A stretch of 64,000 nt of DNA from Saprospiraceae bacterium. Lineage in GTDB: Bacteria > Bacteroidota > Bacteroidia > Chitinophagales > Saprospiraceae. Under the pieces are notes generated by a model, which saw only the letters and a list, made by a program, of their open reading frames with translations, did no database searches and was not told where the DNA came from. The stretch covers positions 62,001 through 126,000 of the forward strand of contig JADJLQ010000003.1 of the NCBI GenBank assembly GCA_016709995.1, given 5' to 3'. Within the stretch, counting starts at the first letter, position 1; the number at the start of each line of letters is the position of its first letter. The translations under genes and the position numbers were made by a program. Below, piece after piece: positions 42,259 through 50,994 of the stretch.

Positions 42259-43137
42259 ATGCGGATATTGTTGTTTTTTATATGGATTACGCTTGGGCTG
42301 GTCTACTTCATGATCTGGGGTCAGCGTTCGAGTTGTTGCGATGGACATCTGGAACAGTCGCAGGGATCCAGGCTAGGTCAGATAATCCCACCACCTATCC
42401 TGAAATCGGAACGATTAAATGAAACAGTTGAAAGTATCATACTCGAAGAAGAACCTGGTTGTGTGTTATTTGGCTGGGGGAAAGCGGATCCGGTTCTAAA
42501 GCCATGTTTTGATTTGTTCAAAGACTCTATCCTTCAAGACCTGGGGCCTTATAAAACTTTGGAGTTGGGGAGCGAGTATTTCGAAGCAGAAAACAAAATT
42601 ATGTCATCTGGTGACCTGGGATTGGTCCGGGCATCAAAACTTAAGGAACTTTTTGGACAGAATCTCGATCCCAGTCGAATCCGAACGCGAAGTTTTGCAG
42701 TATCTGACAGTACCGGTAAGCTTCATAAGCTTTTTCAAACACTCCGAATAAGATTGGTATATATGAACGATCAGGTCAAAGAGCTGGATGATAAGACCCT
42801 GATATATTTTAAGTATGCTTCTAATGAACATCTGGACAATAAATTGGTAGAAGTTTTTGCAACAGATCTGGCGGCTAAACTCAAAAATACTCACGATATC
42901 GTCCAGTTGGTTGGGCATACTGATGATGATGCCACGGCTGAGCACAATATGACCCTGGGATTGAGGAGAGCTAATCTGATAAAAGCGCTATTGGTCTCCA
43001 GGGGTATCAGCGGTAGCAGGATCAAAACATCGTCTAAAGGTGAAGAACAACCTATAGCCCCTAACGATACGGAAGAAAATAGAAAATTAAATCGCAGAGT
43101 GGAGTTAACCATCGTACCTCCTGCACAATCTAAATAA
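42259..43137 (+). CDS. OmpA-domain protein with N-terminal membrane anchor
   Basis: 292 aa. An N-terminal hydrophobic helix (about 3-20) is followed by a short Cys-Cys (SSCCDGH) and a middle region without recognised domain. The C-terminal OmpA-like peptidoglycan-binding domain (about 175-285) has LVGHTDDDATAEHNMTLGLRRANLIKALLVSRGI and NRRVELTI. A likely cell-wall-anchoring envelope protein. The next gene starts 1 bp after its stop, so they are translated together. Confidence 0.88.
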   Translation: MRILLFFIWITLGLVYFMIWGQRSSCCDGHLEQSQGSRLGQIIPPPILKSERLNETVESIILEEEPGCVLFGWGKADPVLKPCFDLFKDSILQDLGPYKTLELGSEYFEAENKIMSSGDLGLVRASKLKELFGQNLDPSRIRTRSFAVSDSTGKLHKLFQTLRIRLVYMNDQVKELDDKTLIYFKYASNEHLDNKLVEVFATDLAAKLKNTHDIVQLVGHTDDDATAEHNMTLGLRRANLIKALLVSRGISGSRIKTSSKGEEQPIAPNDTEENRKLNRRVELTIVPPAQSK

Positions 43138-43138
43138 T

Positions 43139-43750
43139 ATGGAATCATTGAATGTGTCTTTGTGTGATCTACCCTGGTGGGCGGTATTGGCATCCTGGCT
43201 GCTTCCCGCACTCCTTGGATATTTTTGGGGTATGCTTCAATGGAGCCGTTATAAGTCCAAAAGCAATAAAGCAGGGTTAGAATTGTCTTCTGCAAGTAAA
43301 AGAATAGTCAATCTGGAAAATGAAATCAATGAATGCAGAAAAGTCTACGAAAAAGTCACCAAAGAAAAAGAAAAATTGAATGCGGAGCTGGCTGCGATGT
43401 CAGGCTCCATGCATTCAAATCCTGGCGGAGCTGGTACTCCCTCCACCATAGGAAGTGCTGCACATTTTTCCGAGATTATTCATAAAACCAAGCCGGTTTT
43501 TGGATTTGCCATCAAACGAAATGATCTCAAAATTATTTCAGGTATCGATCCTAATATTGAAAAACTACTGCATGAAATTGGTATCCAGGATTGGCATCAG
43601 CTTGAAAAAGCGGACCTCAATCTTGTGACAAAAGTCATGGCCGAAGCAGGGCTTTCACCTTCGCAAATCCAATCATGGCCGTTCCAGAGCTCGCTTGCCA
43701 GACAAGAGCGGTGGGAAGAACTTAAAGAATACCAGGAGAAAAATAAATAA
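43139..43750 (+). CDS. Membrane-anchored coiled-coil/HhH protein of unknown function
   Basis: 203 aa. An N-terminal hydrophobic segment (about 10-32, WWAVLASWLLPALLGYFWG) leads into a charged coiled coil (about 50-88). A C-terminal helix-hairpin-helix-like region reads LKIISGIDPNIEKLLHEIGI then DWHQLEKADLNLVTKVMAEAG. Such regions occur in DUF4332-like and L21-associated proteins. No family I can name with confidence. Paired with the OmpA-domain gene (1-bp spacing). Confidence 0.75.
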   Translation: MESLNVSLCDLPWWAVLASWLLPALLGYFWGMLQWSRYKSKSNKAGLELSSASKRIVNLENEINECRKVYEKVTKEKEKLNAELAAMSGSMHSNPGGAGTPSTIGSAAHFSEIIHKTKPVFGFAIKRNDLKIISGIDPNIEKLLHEIGIQDWHQLEKADLNLVTKVMAEAGLSPSQIQSWPFQSSLARQERWEELKEYQEKNK

Positions 43751-43767
43751 GCAGGACCAAACAGGGG

Positions 43768-44469
43768 TCACACAAACTCCTCCCTATTTTGTGAAACTGC
43801 GGGTGACACATTTTCAATCATTCGACGAGCGACTAAGCCGGCTACGATGCCAAATGCAAAGCCTCCAATATGCGCCCACCAGGCTACTCCGCTAGTCTGT
43901 GCCTGTGAAGCTGATGAACCCAGTGAGAAAAAACCGCTGATCAATTGTTGAAGGATCCAAAAACCTAGAAATAATACCGCTGGCATATAAAAAGACCTGA
44001 AAAAATAGAGGACAAGTACTTTGATCTTAGATGATGGAAACATCACCAGATATGCTCCTAATACCGCTGATATAGCTCCGCTTGCCCCCACAGCTGGTAT
44101 ATTGCTGCCTGGCCCTGACCACACATGAGCCAAGGCTGCTGCCAGGCCTCCGATCAGATAAAAAAGTATAAAATTAAAATTGCCGATGACAGCCTCAATA
44201 TTATCTGCAAATACCCATAGGAACAACATGTTGCCTATAAGATGCATCCATCCTCCGTGCAAAAACATGGAAGTAAATAAAGTAAAAAGATGATTGCCAT
44301 GGGATATGTCTGCAGGTATAGACCCATAATTCATAATAAATTGCTCAAGTTGTGTAGGACCCATCATAGCCTGGAATATAAATATCAGCACATTGATTCC
44401 TATAAATGCATAAGCAAACATAGGTTTGCTGCCCCCTTTTACCTGATCATCACCTATAGGGAAAATCAT
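43768..44469 (-). CDS. Rhomboid-family intramembrane serine protease
   Basis: 233 aa from the ATG at 44469; a longer frame upstream would need TTG and lacks family residues. Six membrane helices. Catalytic Ser130 is in GASGAIS and His200 is in WWAHIGGF; the HLIGNMLFLWVF and ADNIEAVIG segments are typical. It cleaves membrane-spanning substrates. It sits just after kdsD on the same strand. Confidence 0.93.
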   Translation of the reverse strand: MIFPIGDDQVKGGSKPMFAYAFIGINVLIFIFQAMMGPTQLEQFIMNYGSIPADISHGNHLFTLFTSMFLHGGWMHLIGNMLFLWVFADNIEAVIGNFNFILFYLIGGLAAALAHVWSGPGSNIPAVGASGAISAVLGAYLVMFPSSKIKVLVLYFFRSFYMPAVLFLGFWILQQLISGFFSLGSSASQAQTSGVAWWAHIGGFAFGIVAGLVARRMIENVSPAVSQNREEFV

Positions 44470-44526
44470 TTTTGATGAATGTTTTGTTGAAAATAAGTTA
44501 AAATTAAGGCAAAAAACCAAATACTA

Positions 44527-45492
44527 TCATAACAATCCTTCTCTCACCAAATCATGTAAATGTATCATGCCTACATATAAATTGTCTTTGTCAGTCACCA
44601 CGAGTTGGCTTATATTATTGGAGCGCATGATTTCAAGTGCTTTAATGGCCAGTTCATCTGAGGAGATGGTCTTTGGGTGCACATTCATAATATCACTTGC
44701 TTTTAACAGATCAAGTCTTGGATTATGCTCAATCATCCTTCGGAGATCACCATCTGTGATGATGCCTAAGGGATGGTTTTGTTCGTCTGTGATGACAGTA
44801 GCTCCCAACCTGTTTTTAGACATCGTCAATATAACTGCAGACAGGTCATCAGACGAATTATTTGAAGGCTTATTGTGCTGAGGATACACATCATATACAT
44901 GCAGGTATAATTGTTTCCCCAGCGAACCGCCAGGATGAAACCTTGCAAAATCAGAAGGGGTGAATCCTCTTAAATGCAATAAACAGACGGCCATAGCGTC
45001 CCCCAAAGCCATCTGGGCAGCAGTACTGGCTGTAGGTGCGAGGTTATTAGGGTCAGCTTCCTTTTCTACAGGCGTATATAGGAGGTAGTCGGCATGCTTA
45101 GCCAGATAGGATTGGGTATTGGCGGTGATGGCGATAATCCTGCAACCTACATTTTTGGCAATAGGGATAATAAGCTTAATCTCTTCCGTTTCACCACTTT
45201 TAGAAAGGCAACAAAGAAAATCGCCGGCACTTAAGATGCCGATATCGCCATGTACGGCATCTGCAGCATGTAAAAAAGCTGCCGGCGTACCTGTTGAATT
45301 CATGGTAGCAACTATTTTTTGAGCGATTAAAGCACTTTTGCCGATCCCACAACAAACTACCCGCGCACGAGCGTTATGGATGTCCTGGATGCATGTTACA
45401 AAAGAGTTTTCTAAATGATTTGCTAATGAAATCAGTGCTTTTTGCTCGATTTCAATACACTCCCTGGCTATATCTAATATGGACTTTTTCAA
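44527..45492 (-). CDS. kdsD: D-arabinose 5-phosphate isomerase
   Basis: 321 aa starting at TTG. An N-terminal SIS domain (CCGIGKSALIAQKIVATMNSTGTPAAFLHAADAVHGDIG, LSKSGETEEI) and two C-terminal CBS domains (about 210-320). Same arrangement as KdsD/KpsF/GutQ. It makes arabinose 5-phosphate for Kdo, a lipopolysaccharide sugar. The long TTG-started frame begins at the conserved position of the family. Confidence 0.93.
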   Translation of the reverse strand: MKKSILDIARECIEIEQKALISLANHLENSFVTCIQDIHNARARVVCCGIGKSALIAQKIVATMNSTGTPAAFLHAADAVHGDIGILSAGDFLCCLSKSGETEEIKLIIPIAKNVGCRIIAITANTQSYLAKHADYLLYTPVEKEADPNNLAPTASTAAQMALGDAMAVCLLHLRGFTPSDFARFHPGGSLGKQLYLHVYDVYPQHNKPSNNSSDDLSAVILTMSKNRLGATVITDEQNHPLGIITDGDLRRMIEHNPRLDLLKASDIMNVHPKTISSDELAIKALEIMRSNNISQLVVTDKDNLYVGMIHLHDLVREGLL

Positions 45493-45655
45493 ATGAAAAA
45501 AAAATTGTAAATTCGGCTCCCTTTTTAAAAAGCCCTAAAGTACTAAATCAATTTCAGTCAGTGGCCACTATTTGGATTGTTACTTTTTTTAACCAGATTT
45601 TTTCTAAATATTATTATTTTTTATTATAAATTATTTATTGTAAATTAACAGTGAG

Positions 45656-47932
45656 ATGAGCGATATCACCGTACAAAAAAAATCAAAAAAAAATCAATCA
45701 GTTGCCAATGTTGCACCCTCAAGTGCTCCTTCCAGCTATAGCACCGAAGATCTTCAAAGTGCTTTACAAAAGCATTTTGGATTTAATCAGTTCAAAGGAT
45801 CTCAAGAAGACATTATTAGAAATGTGCTGGATGGTAAGGATACCTTCGTCATCATGCCTACCGGAGGCGGAAAATCGTTGTGTTATCAGCTGCCGGCGCT
45901 TATGCTGGAAGGCACTGCCATAATTATTTCACCTTTGATCGCTTTGATGAAAAATCAGGTAGATGCTATCAGGGGATATAGCCAGGGAGATGAGATCGCT
46001 CACTTCCTTAACTCATCATTAACACGAACACAAATTAAACAAGTCAAAGACTCTATTTCTGCCAAGCATACCAAATTGCTTTACGTTGCTCCGGAGACCC
46101 TGACCAAGGATGAAAACCTCGAATTTTTAAGGGGTGTGAAAGTGTCGCTGATCGCTGTCGATGAGGCTCATTGTATTTCTGAGTGGGGTCATGACTTCAG
46201 ACCTGAATATCGGCGCATCCGGGAGATGATAGATGCCTTAGGTCATTCTGTGCCTGTCATGGCACTTACGGCCACGGCGACGCCTAAAGTACAATCAGAT
46301 ATTGTAAAAACACTGGACATGCATGCTCCGGGTATTTTCAAAGAATCTTTTAACCGTACCAATCTATTTTATGAAATCAGGCCAAAGGTCAATAAGGCGC
46401 AAACCATCAAAGAAATAGTCCAAATATTCAGAACCAAACCAGGTAGTTCTGGTATCGTATATGTACAATCCAGAAAATCAACAGAAGAGTTGGCTCAGAC
46501 GCTGGAAGTGAATGGTATCAAAGCAGCACCCTATCATGCCGGCCTGGATACCAAGCTAAGGGCCAAGATTCAGGATGAGTTTCTGATGCAGGACATTGAT
46601 GTCATCTGCGCGACTATCGCCTTTGGTATGGGGATTGACAAACCTGATGTGCGCTTTGTCATACATTACGACATTCCTAAGAGTATTGAAAATTATTACC
46701 AGGAAACAGGTCGGGCTGGCAGAGACGGTTTGGAAGGAAGGTGCGTGGCTTTTTATTCTGCCAAGGATATACTTATACTTGAAAAATTTCTCAGAGACAA
46801 GGATGCCGCTGAGCGCGATATGGGTGCCCACTTATTGGATGAAGTAGTAGCGTTCTCAGAGACTGCTGCTTGCAGGCGAGTCTTTCTGCTCAATTATTTT
46901 GGTGAAAACTATGGTGAGAAGGATTGTCAAAAAATGTGTGACAATTGTAAGAATCCTAAAGAAAGGATGGAAGTTAAGAATGATATGAAAACTGCCCTTC
47001 TTGCCATTCAGGAGACCAAAGAGCATTATCTCACTTCACTCATGGTAGAATTTATCACCGGTAAGGCTACCAAGGAAATCAAAGACTATGGATTTGATGA
47101 ATATGAACATTTTGGAGCCGGAGAAGATAAAGATGCCTTGTTCTGGCATTCTATTTTTAGACAAGGTATGTTGCATGGATTCATCGAAAAGGATATCGAG
47201 CAATATGGTGTTTTGAAACTAACCGAAGCGGGCAAAAAGTTTATTCTGAAACCATCCTCCGTTCAAATTGCCATCAACACCAATTTTGAAGCTCCCGGAG
47301 AATTTGATGATGAAGATGCAGATGCCCGGGTAGTAGCATTGGATCAGACTTTGTTCAAAATGCTAGACGATTTACGTAAATCAATGGCCAAGCAATTAAA
47401 AGTGCCACCCTATGTGATCTTCCAGGACACTTCACTCAATGAGATGGCTACGCACTATCCCATTGCACTGGAAGATTTGGCAAAAGTAAATGGGGTCAAT
47501 GCCAGCAAAGCTCAGCGATATGGACGAAAGTTTGTAGATCTGATTGCCAAATATGTTGAAGAAAATGATATTGAGCGTCCTGATGATATCCAGATCAAAC
47601 AGATTGCAGATAAATCAAAAACCAAAGTATCTATCATCCAATGCATCGACAGAAAAATGATGTTGGAGGATATCGCTAAAGCCAATCAATTTAAACTCGA
47701 CGAACTCATCGAAGAGATGGACATTATAGTTACCTCCGGTACCAAACTCAATCTAGACTATTATCTTGAAGACAATGTCGATGAGTCCATCCAGGAAGAA
47801 ATCTTTGATTACTTCATGTCTTCAGAATCAGATGACCCGGAGAAGGCATTTAAAAAGCTCAAGGATGAGGATATCACCATCGAAGAAATCAAGTTGGTTA
47901 GATTAAAGTTTTTATCCGAAATGGCCATGTAA
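45656..47932 (+). CDS. recQ: RecQ ATP-dependent DNA helicase
   Basis: 758 aa, longer than E. coli RecQ. Helicase motifs: Walker A MPTGGGKS (Lys73), DEAH (about 169-172) followed by the aromatic loop CISEWGHDFRPEY, and motif VI QETGRAGRDG. Next come the zinc-binding CRR...C...CDNC cluster and RQC region, then HRDC (LFKMLDDLRKSMAKQLKVPPYVIF) and a C-terminal acidic extension. 3'-5' helicase in recombination repair. Starts opposite the kdsD gene across a 163-bp shared AT-rich intergenic region. Confidence 0.96.
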   Translation: MSDITVQKKSKKNQSVANVAPSSAPSSYSTEDLQSALQKHFGFNQFKGSQEDIIRNVLDGKDTFVIMPTGGGKSLCYQLPALMLEGTAIIISPLIALMKNQVDAIRGYSQGDEIAHFLNSSLTRTQIKQVKDSISAKHTKLLYVAPETLTKDENLEFLRGVKVSLIAVDEAHCISEWGHDFRPEYRRIREMIDALGHSVPVMALTATATPKVQSDIVKTLDMHAPGIFKESFNRTNLFYEIRPKVNKAQTIKEIVQIFRTKPGSSGIVYVQSRKSTEELAQTLEVNGIKAAPYHAGLDTKLRAKIQDEFLMQDIDVICATIAFGMGIDKPDVRFVIHYDIPKSIENYYQETGRAGRDGLEGRCVAFYSAKDILILEKFLRDKDAAERDMGAHLLDEVVAFSETAACRRVFLLNYFGENYGEKDCQKMCDNCKNPKERMEVKNDMKTALLAIQETKEHYLTSLMVEFITGKATKEIKDYGFDEYEHFGAGEDKDALFWHSIFRQGMLHGFIEKDIEQYGVLKLTEAGKKFILKPSSVQIAINTNFEAPGEFDDEDADARVVALDQTLFKMLDDLRKSMAKQLKVPPYVIFQDTSLNEMATHYPIALEDLAKVNGVNASKAQRYGRKFVDLIAKYVEENDIERPDDIQIKQIADKSKTKVSIIQCIDRKMMLEDIAKANQFKLDELIEEMDIIVTSGTKLNLDYYLEDNVDESIQEEIFDYFMSSESDDPEKAFKKLKDEDITIEEIKLVRLKFLSEMAM

Positions 47933-47999
47933 ATGTATTTTGAGATTATAAAATCTATTATACTGAGAAAATTCATTTAATACTCATACTAGCTGGTTT

Positions 48000-48437
48000 A
48001 TGATGAAAATCTGGATTGTCAACGGACCTAATCTCAATCTTCTGGGAAGACGAGAACCTGAGATCTATGGCTCCAAATCATTCGAACAATACTTTGAAGA
48101 GTTAAAACTTGCATTTCCGGAAATTGAGCTTCACTATTTTCAATCCAACCATGAAGGGGCAATTATAGATCACCTACAGCAGATTGGATTTGGACAATCG
48201 GATGGATTGGTATTTAACCCAGCTGCATATACCCATACCTCAGTGGCGATAGCAGATTGCCTTGCAGCGATTGCCTTGCCATGTGTGGAAATACATATTT
48301 CTGATATTTATAAAAGAGAGTCTTTTAGACATCATTCGTATGTCAAGCCTCTATGTATAGATAGTATAGTGGGTCAGGGTGTGCAAGGGTATAATCTAGC
48401 TATTCAAAAGTTAATATCATATCTGAGCAGTCAATAA
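48000..48437 (+). CDS. aroQ: Type II 3-dehydroquinate dehydratase
   Basis: 145 aa. Family motif NGPNLNLLGRREPEIYG with the catalytic Tyr, FFQSNHEG-type substrate loop FQSNHEGAIID, VFNPAAYTHTS and the catalytic His in EIHISDIYKRE. It catalyses the third step of the shikimate pathway. ATG at 48000 or the next ATG; 67 bp after recQ. Confidence 0.96.
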   Translation: MMKIWIVNGPNLNLLGRREPEIYGSKSFEQYFEELKLAFPEIELHYFQSNHEGAIIDHLQQIGFGQSDGLVFNPAAYTHTSVAIADCLAAIALPCVEIHISDIYKRESFRHHSYVKPLCIDSIVGQGVQGYNLAIQKLISYLSSQ

Positions 48438-48485
48438 AGCCGAGGTCAAAAATCTTATACTGAAGGAAGTAATTGTCTGCCTGCA

Positions 48486-49013
48486 TCATGACTTGGGAGC
48501 GACCATCTTGAGATCTATCAGTTTTAAACGATGTCGTTTATTCAATTTTTTCTGACCATTGAGGAATAATTTTGAGTACGCCCAGGTAACAGCTGCAGTG
48601 CCTGCTACGATGGCATGAAGCCAACCTAAATGGGGTGCTGGCGGTTTAAACAGAGTCCTCGTAGCTTCCTGGACGCCGCTAAAAAAAGTCCATTGAAGAA
48701 GAAACTTACCCGACATTTTAGCCATTTGGTTCCCTCCTTGTGGAGTAAGATCAAAGCCATCAAGCTCCTTGAGTGGAAGACAATAGGTCTCTGATACCTG
48801 TATACATTTAGACTCCAGATCAAGGTTCCAGATCGTGTAGCTAGACCATGTCGAGCGGGGCTCTCCTTTAAGATGTACCCGGATCTCCGCCCCAATTGGG
48901 TATTTCTTTAATCGGACGCTGCCCGCAGTCTCATATACAAGATAGGCTTGGGCCTTTCCTTGAATCAAGGCTGCCATATAAACCAAAATAAATACGATGC
49001 GCATACCAAGCAT
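48486..49013 (-). CDS. Hypothetical exported protein
   Basis: 175 aa with an N-terminal signal (MRIVFILVYMAALIQGKAQA). The mature part contains PIGAEIRVHLKG and a hydrophobic stretch (LHAIVAGTAAVTWAYSKLFL, about 130-150) followed by a basic tail. I recognise no family. Convergent with aroQ, divergent from the M14 peptidase. Base composition is ordinary. Confidence 0.65.
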   Translation of the reverse strand: MLGMRIVFILVYMAALIQGKAQAYLVYETAGSVRLKKYPIGAEIRVHLKGEPRSTWSSYTIWNLDLESKCIQVSETYCLPLKELDGFDLTPQGGNQMAKMSGKFLLQWTFFSGVQEATRTLFKPPAPHLGWLHAIVAGTAAVTWAYSKLFLNGQKKLNKRHRLKLIDLKMVAPKS

Positions 49014-49152
49014 AAGAACGAAGATAAACTGGATATGTAGGATCGCAACCAGTTTTTAAATTTTCCTTAAACTGAATGCTGCTTATTTTTCATTTGAATG
49101 ATGATATGTGGATATTTGTCTCAATCTTCGGTTTTGTTTTTAATCTAACCTT

Positions 49153-50877
49153 ATGAAATTTTTCACCGCTTGCATTTTGACTCTTCTGGTGGCAAGGATT
49201 CAAGCCCAACCTTATCAAACGGTGTTTGAGTCCAGCCATGGATCCGAGACACCTACTTATCCTCAAATCATTCAGTGGTGGAGCGCTCTGAGCAAGAACG
49301 CTCCCAATATACAGATGAAGGTTATGGGGATGACCGACGCAGGAATGCCCTTGCATTTGGTGACTATATCCGGCGACAAAGAATTTGGCTATATTCAGAA
49401 TCATAAAAAGGGCAAGGTGGTCATTTTGATCAATAATGGTATTCATCCTGGTGAGCCGGACGGTATCGATGCCAGTATGCTTTTGGCCAGGGACATTGTA
49501 ACACATAAACTCACCTTACCATCCAATATAGTCCTTGCCATCATCCCGGTCTATAATATTGGAGGTTGCCTCGATCGCAGTTCGGATTATAGGGTGGATC
49601 AGAATGGCCCGGACGAATTTGGTTTTAGAGGCAACTCTCAAAACCTGGATCTTAACCGGGACTTTATCAAATGTGATTCGCGGGAAGCTATATCCTTTGC
49701 GGAAATCTTTCACCTTGTCGACCCTGACATTTTCGTAGACAACCATGTCAGTAATGGTGCAGATTATCAGCATGTGATGACCCTGATCGCAACTCAGCAT
49801 GACAAATTGGGCGGAGCCATGGGCACTTATTTGAATGAAGTTTTTGAGCCGGCATTATATGCCAGCATGAGACTAAAGGGATTAGACCTCATACCTTATG
49901 TCAATGCGTTTGGAGACAAACCGGAGAATGGCTGGCCGCAGTTTATGGATTGGCCCCGATATGGGAGCGGCTATGCTGCTCTTTGGAGTACCTTTTCATT
50001 TATTCCAGAGTCACATATGCTTAAGCCATATGACCAAAGGGTGCATGCTACTTACGAATTGATGAAGACATTTATTGATTTCGCTACGACTCATGGGACA
50101 GAAATCAAACAAGTTCGTGCTAAAACACGTGATACAGAGAAAACACAAAAACAATTTCCACTTTCCTGGAGTTCTGACAGGAGTATATCATCTACAAGGT
50201 TGTATAAAGGATATGAGTCTGGGTACAAATCGTCAGAGGTGTCCGGACTGCCCAGGCTGTACTATGACAGGAGTAAACCATTTGAAAAAATCATACCTTT
50301 TTTTGATACATACCATCCGACAGCTTTTGTCGAAAAACCTTCTGCCTATATTATGCCGCAGGGATGGTGGCGAGTCGCGGAACTTCTCAAAGCAAATAAA
50401 GTCAAATTTTACCCTTTACAACATGATACCGTCATTCAGGTCGAGGTCTACAAAATTGAAGAGTATAAATCTTCTCCCCGACCGTACGAAAAGCATCATC
50501 CCAATAGCCAGGTCAAGACCAGTATCACTACTCAAAATATTTCTTTTCGAAAAGGTGATTTATATATACCTATGAACCAGGTAGCCAATCGATACCTGAT
50601 GGAAGTGCTCGAGCCTGCTGCTCCTGATTCTTATTTTGCGTGGAATTTTTTTGATAGTGTATTAGGTCAAAAGGAAGGTTATAGTGCTTATGCTTTTGAA
50701 GACATTGCAGCCGATTATTTAACAAATCATCCAGCAGCCAGGTTATTGTTGGACGAAGCCAAATTAAAAGATAGCATACTTGCTAAAAGCGGCAGTCAGC
50801 AACTTGAATTTATTTTTAAAAATTCTCCCTGGTTTGAACCTGCTTATATGAGATATCCTGTGTATAGAGTAAGGTGA
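49153..50877 (+). CDS. Secreted M14-family zinc carboxypeptidase
   Basis: 574 aa with a signal peptide (MKFFTACILTLLVARIQAQ). Zinc ligands are in GIHPGEPDG (His98, Glu101) and DNHVS (His198), with LDLNRDF, a substrate-carboxylate contact region, between them. The C-terminal half is longer than simple carboxypeptidases. It trims peptides in the periplasm or outside the cell. Confidence 0.9.
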   Translation: MKFFTACILTLLVARIQAQPYQTVFESSHGSETPTYPQIIQWWSALSKNAPNIQMKVMGMTDAGMPLHLVTISGDKEFGYIQNHKKGKVVILINNGIHPGEPDGIDASMLLARDIVTHKLTLPSNIVLAIIPVYNIGGCLDRSSDYRVDQNGPDEFGFRGNSQNLDLNRDFIKCDSREAISFAEIFHLVDPDIFVDNHVSNGADYQHVMTLIATQHDKLGGAMGTYLNEVFEPALYASMRLKGLDLIPYVNAFGDKPENGWPQFMDWPRYGSGYAALWSTFSFIPESHMLKPYDQRVHATYELMKTFIDFATTHGTEIKQVRAKTRDTEKTQKQFPLSWSSDRSISSTRLYKGYESGYKSSEVSGLPRLYYDRSKPFEKIIPFFDTYHPTAFVEKPSAYIMPQGWWRVAELLKANKVKFYPLQHDTVIQVEVYKIEEYKSSPRPYEKHHPNSQVKTSITTQNISFRKGDLYIPMNQVANRYLMEVLEPAAPDSYFAWNFFDSVLGQKEGYSAYAFEDIAADYLTNHPAARLLLDEAKLKDSILAKSGSQQLEFIFKNSPWFEPAYMRYPVYRVR

Positions 50878-50969
50878 AAGCTATAGCTCAGATGTTGGTA
50901 TTCGACTTCCAGAAATGGCTTAGGCTACTTGGGTTACTTATCAATTCGGTAAAATTTAGACCTAAGCCG

Positions 50970-50977
50970 TACTTTTG
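50970..50977 (+). promoter_or_regulatory. -7 element upstream of the CHU_C protein gene
   Basis: TACTTTTG fits TAnnTTTG exactly, 17 bp before the ATG at 50995. No clear -33 TTTG. Confidence 0.4.
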
Positions 50978-50994
50978 CCCTGACATTTATACAC

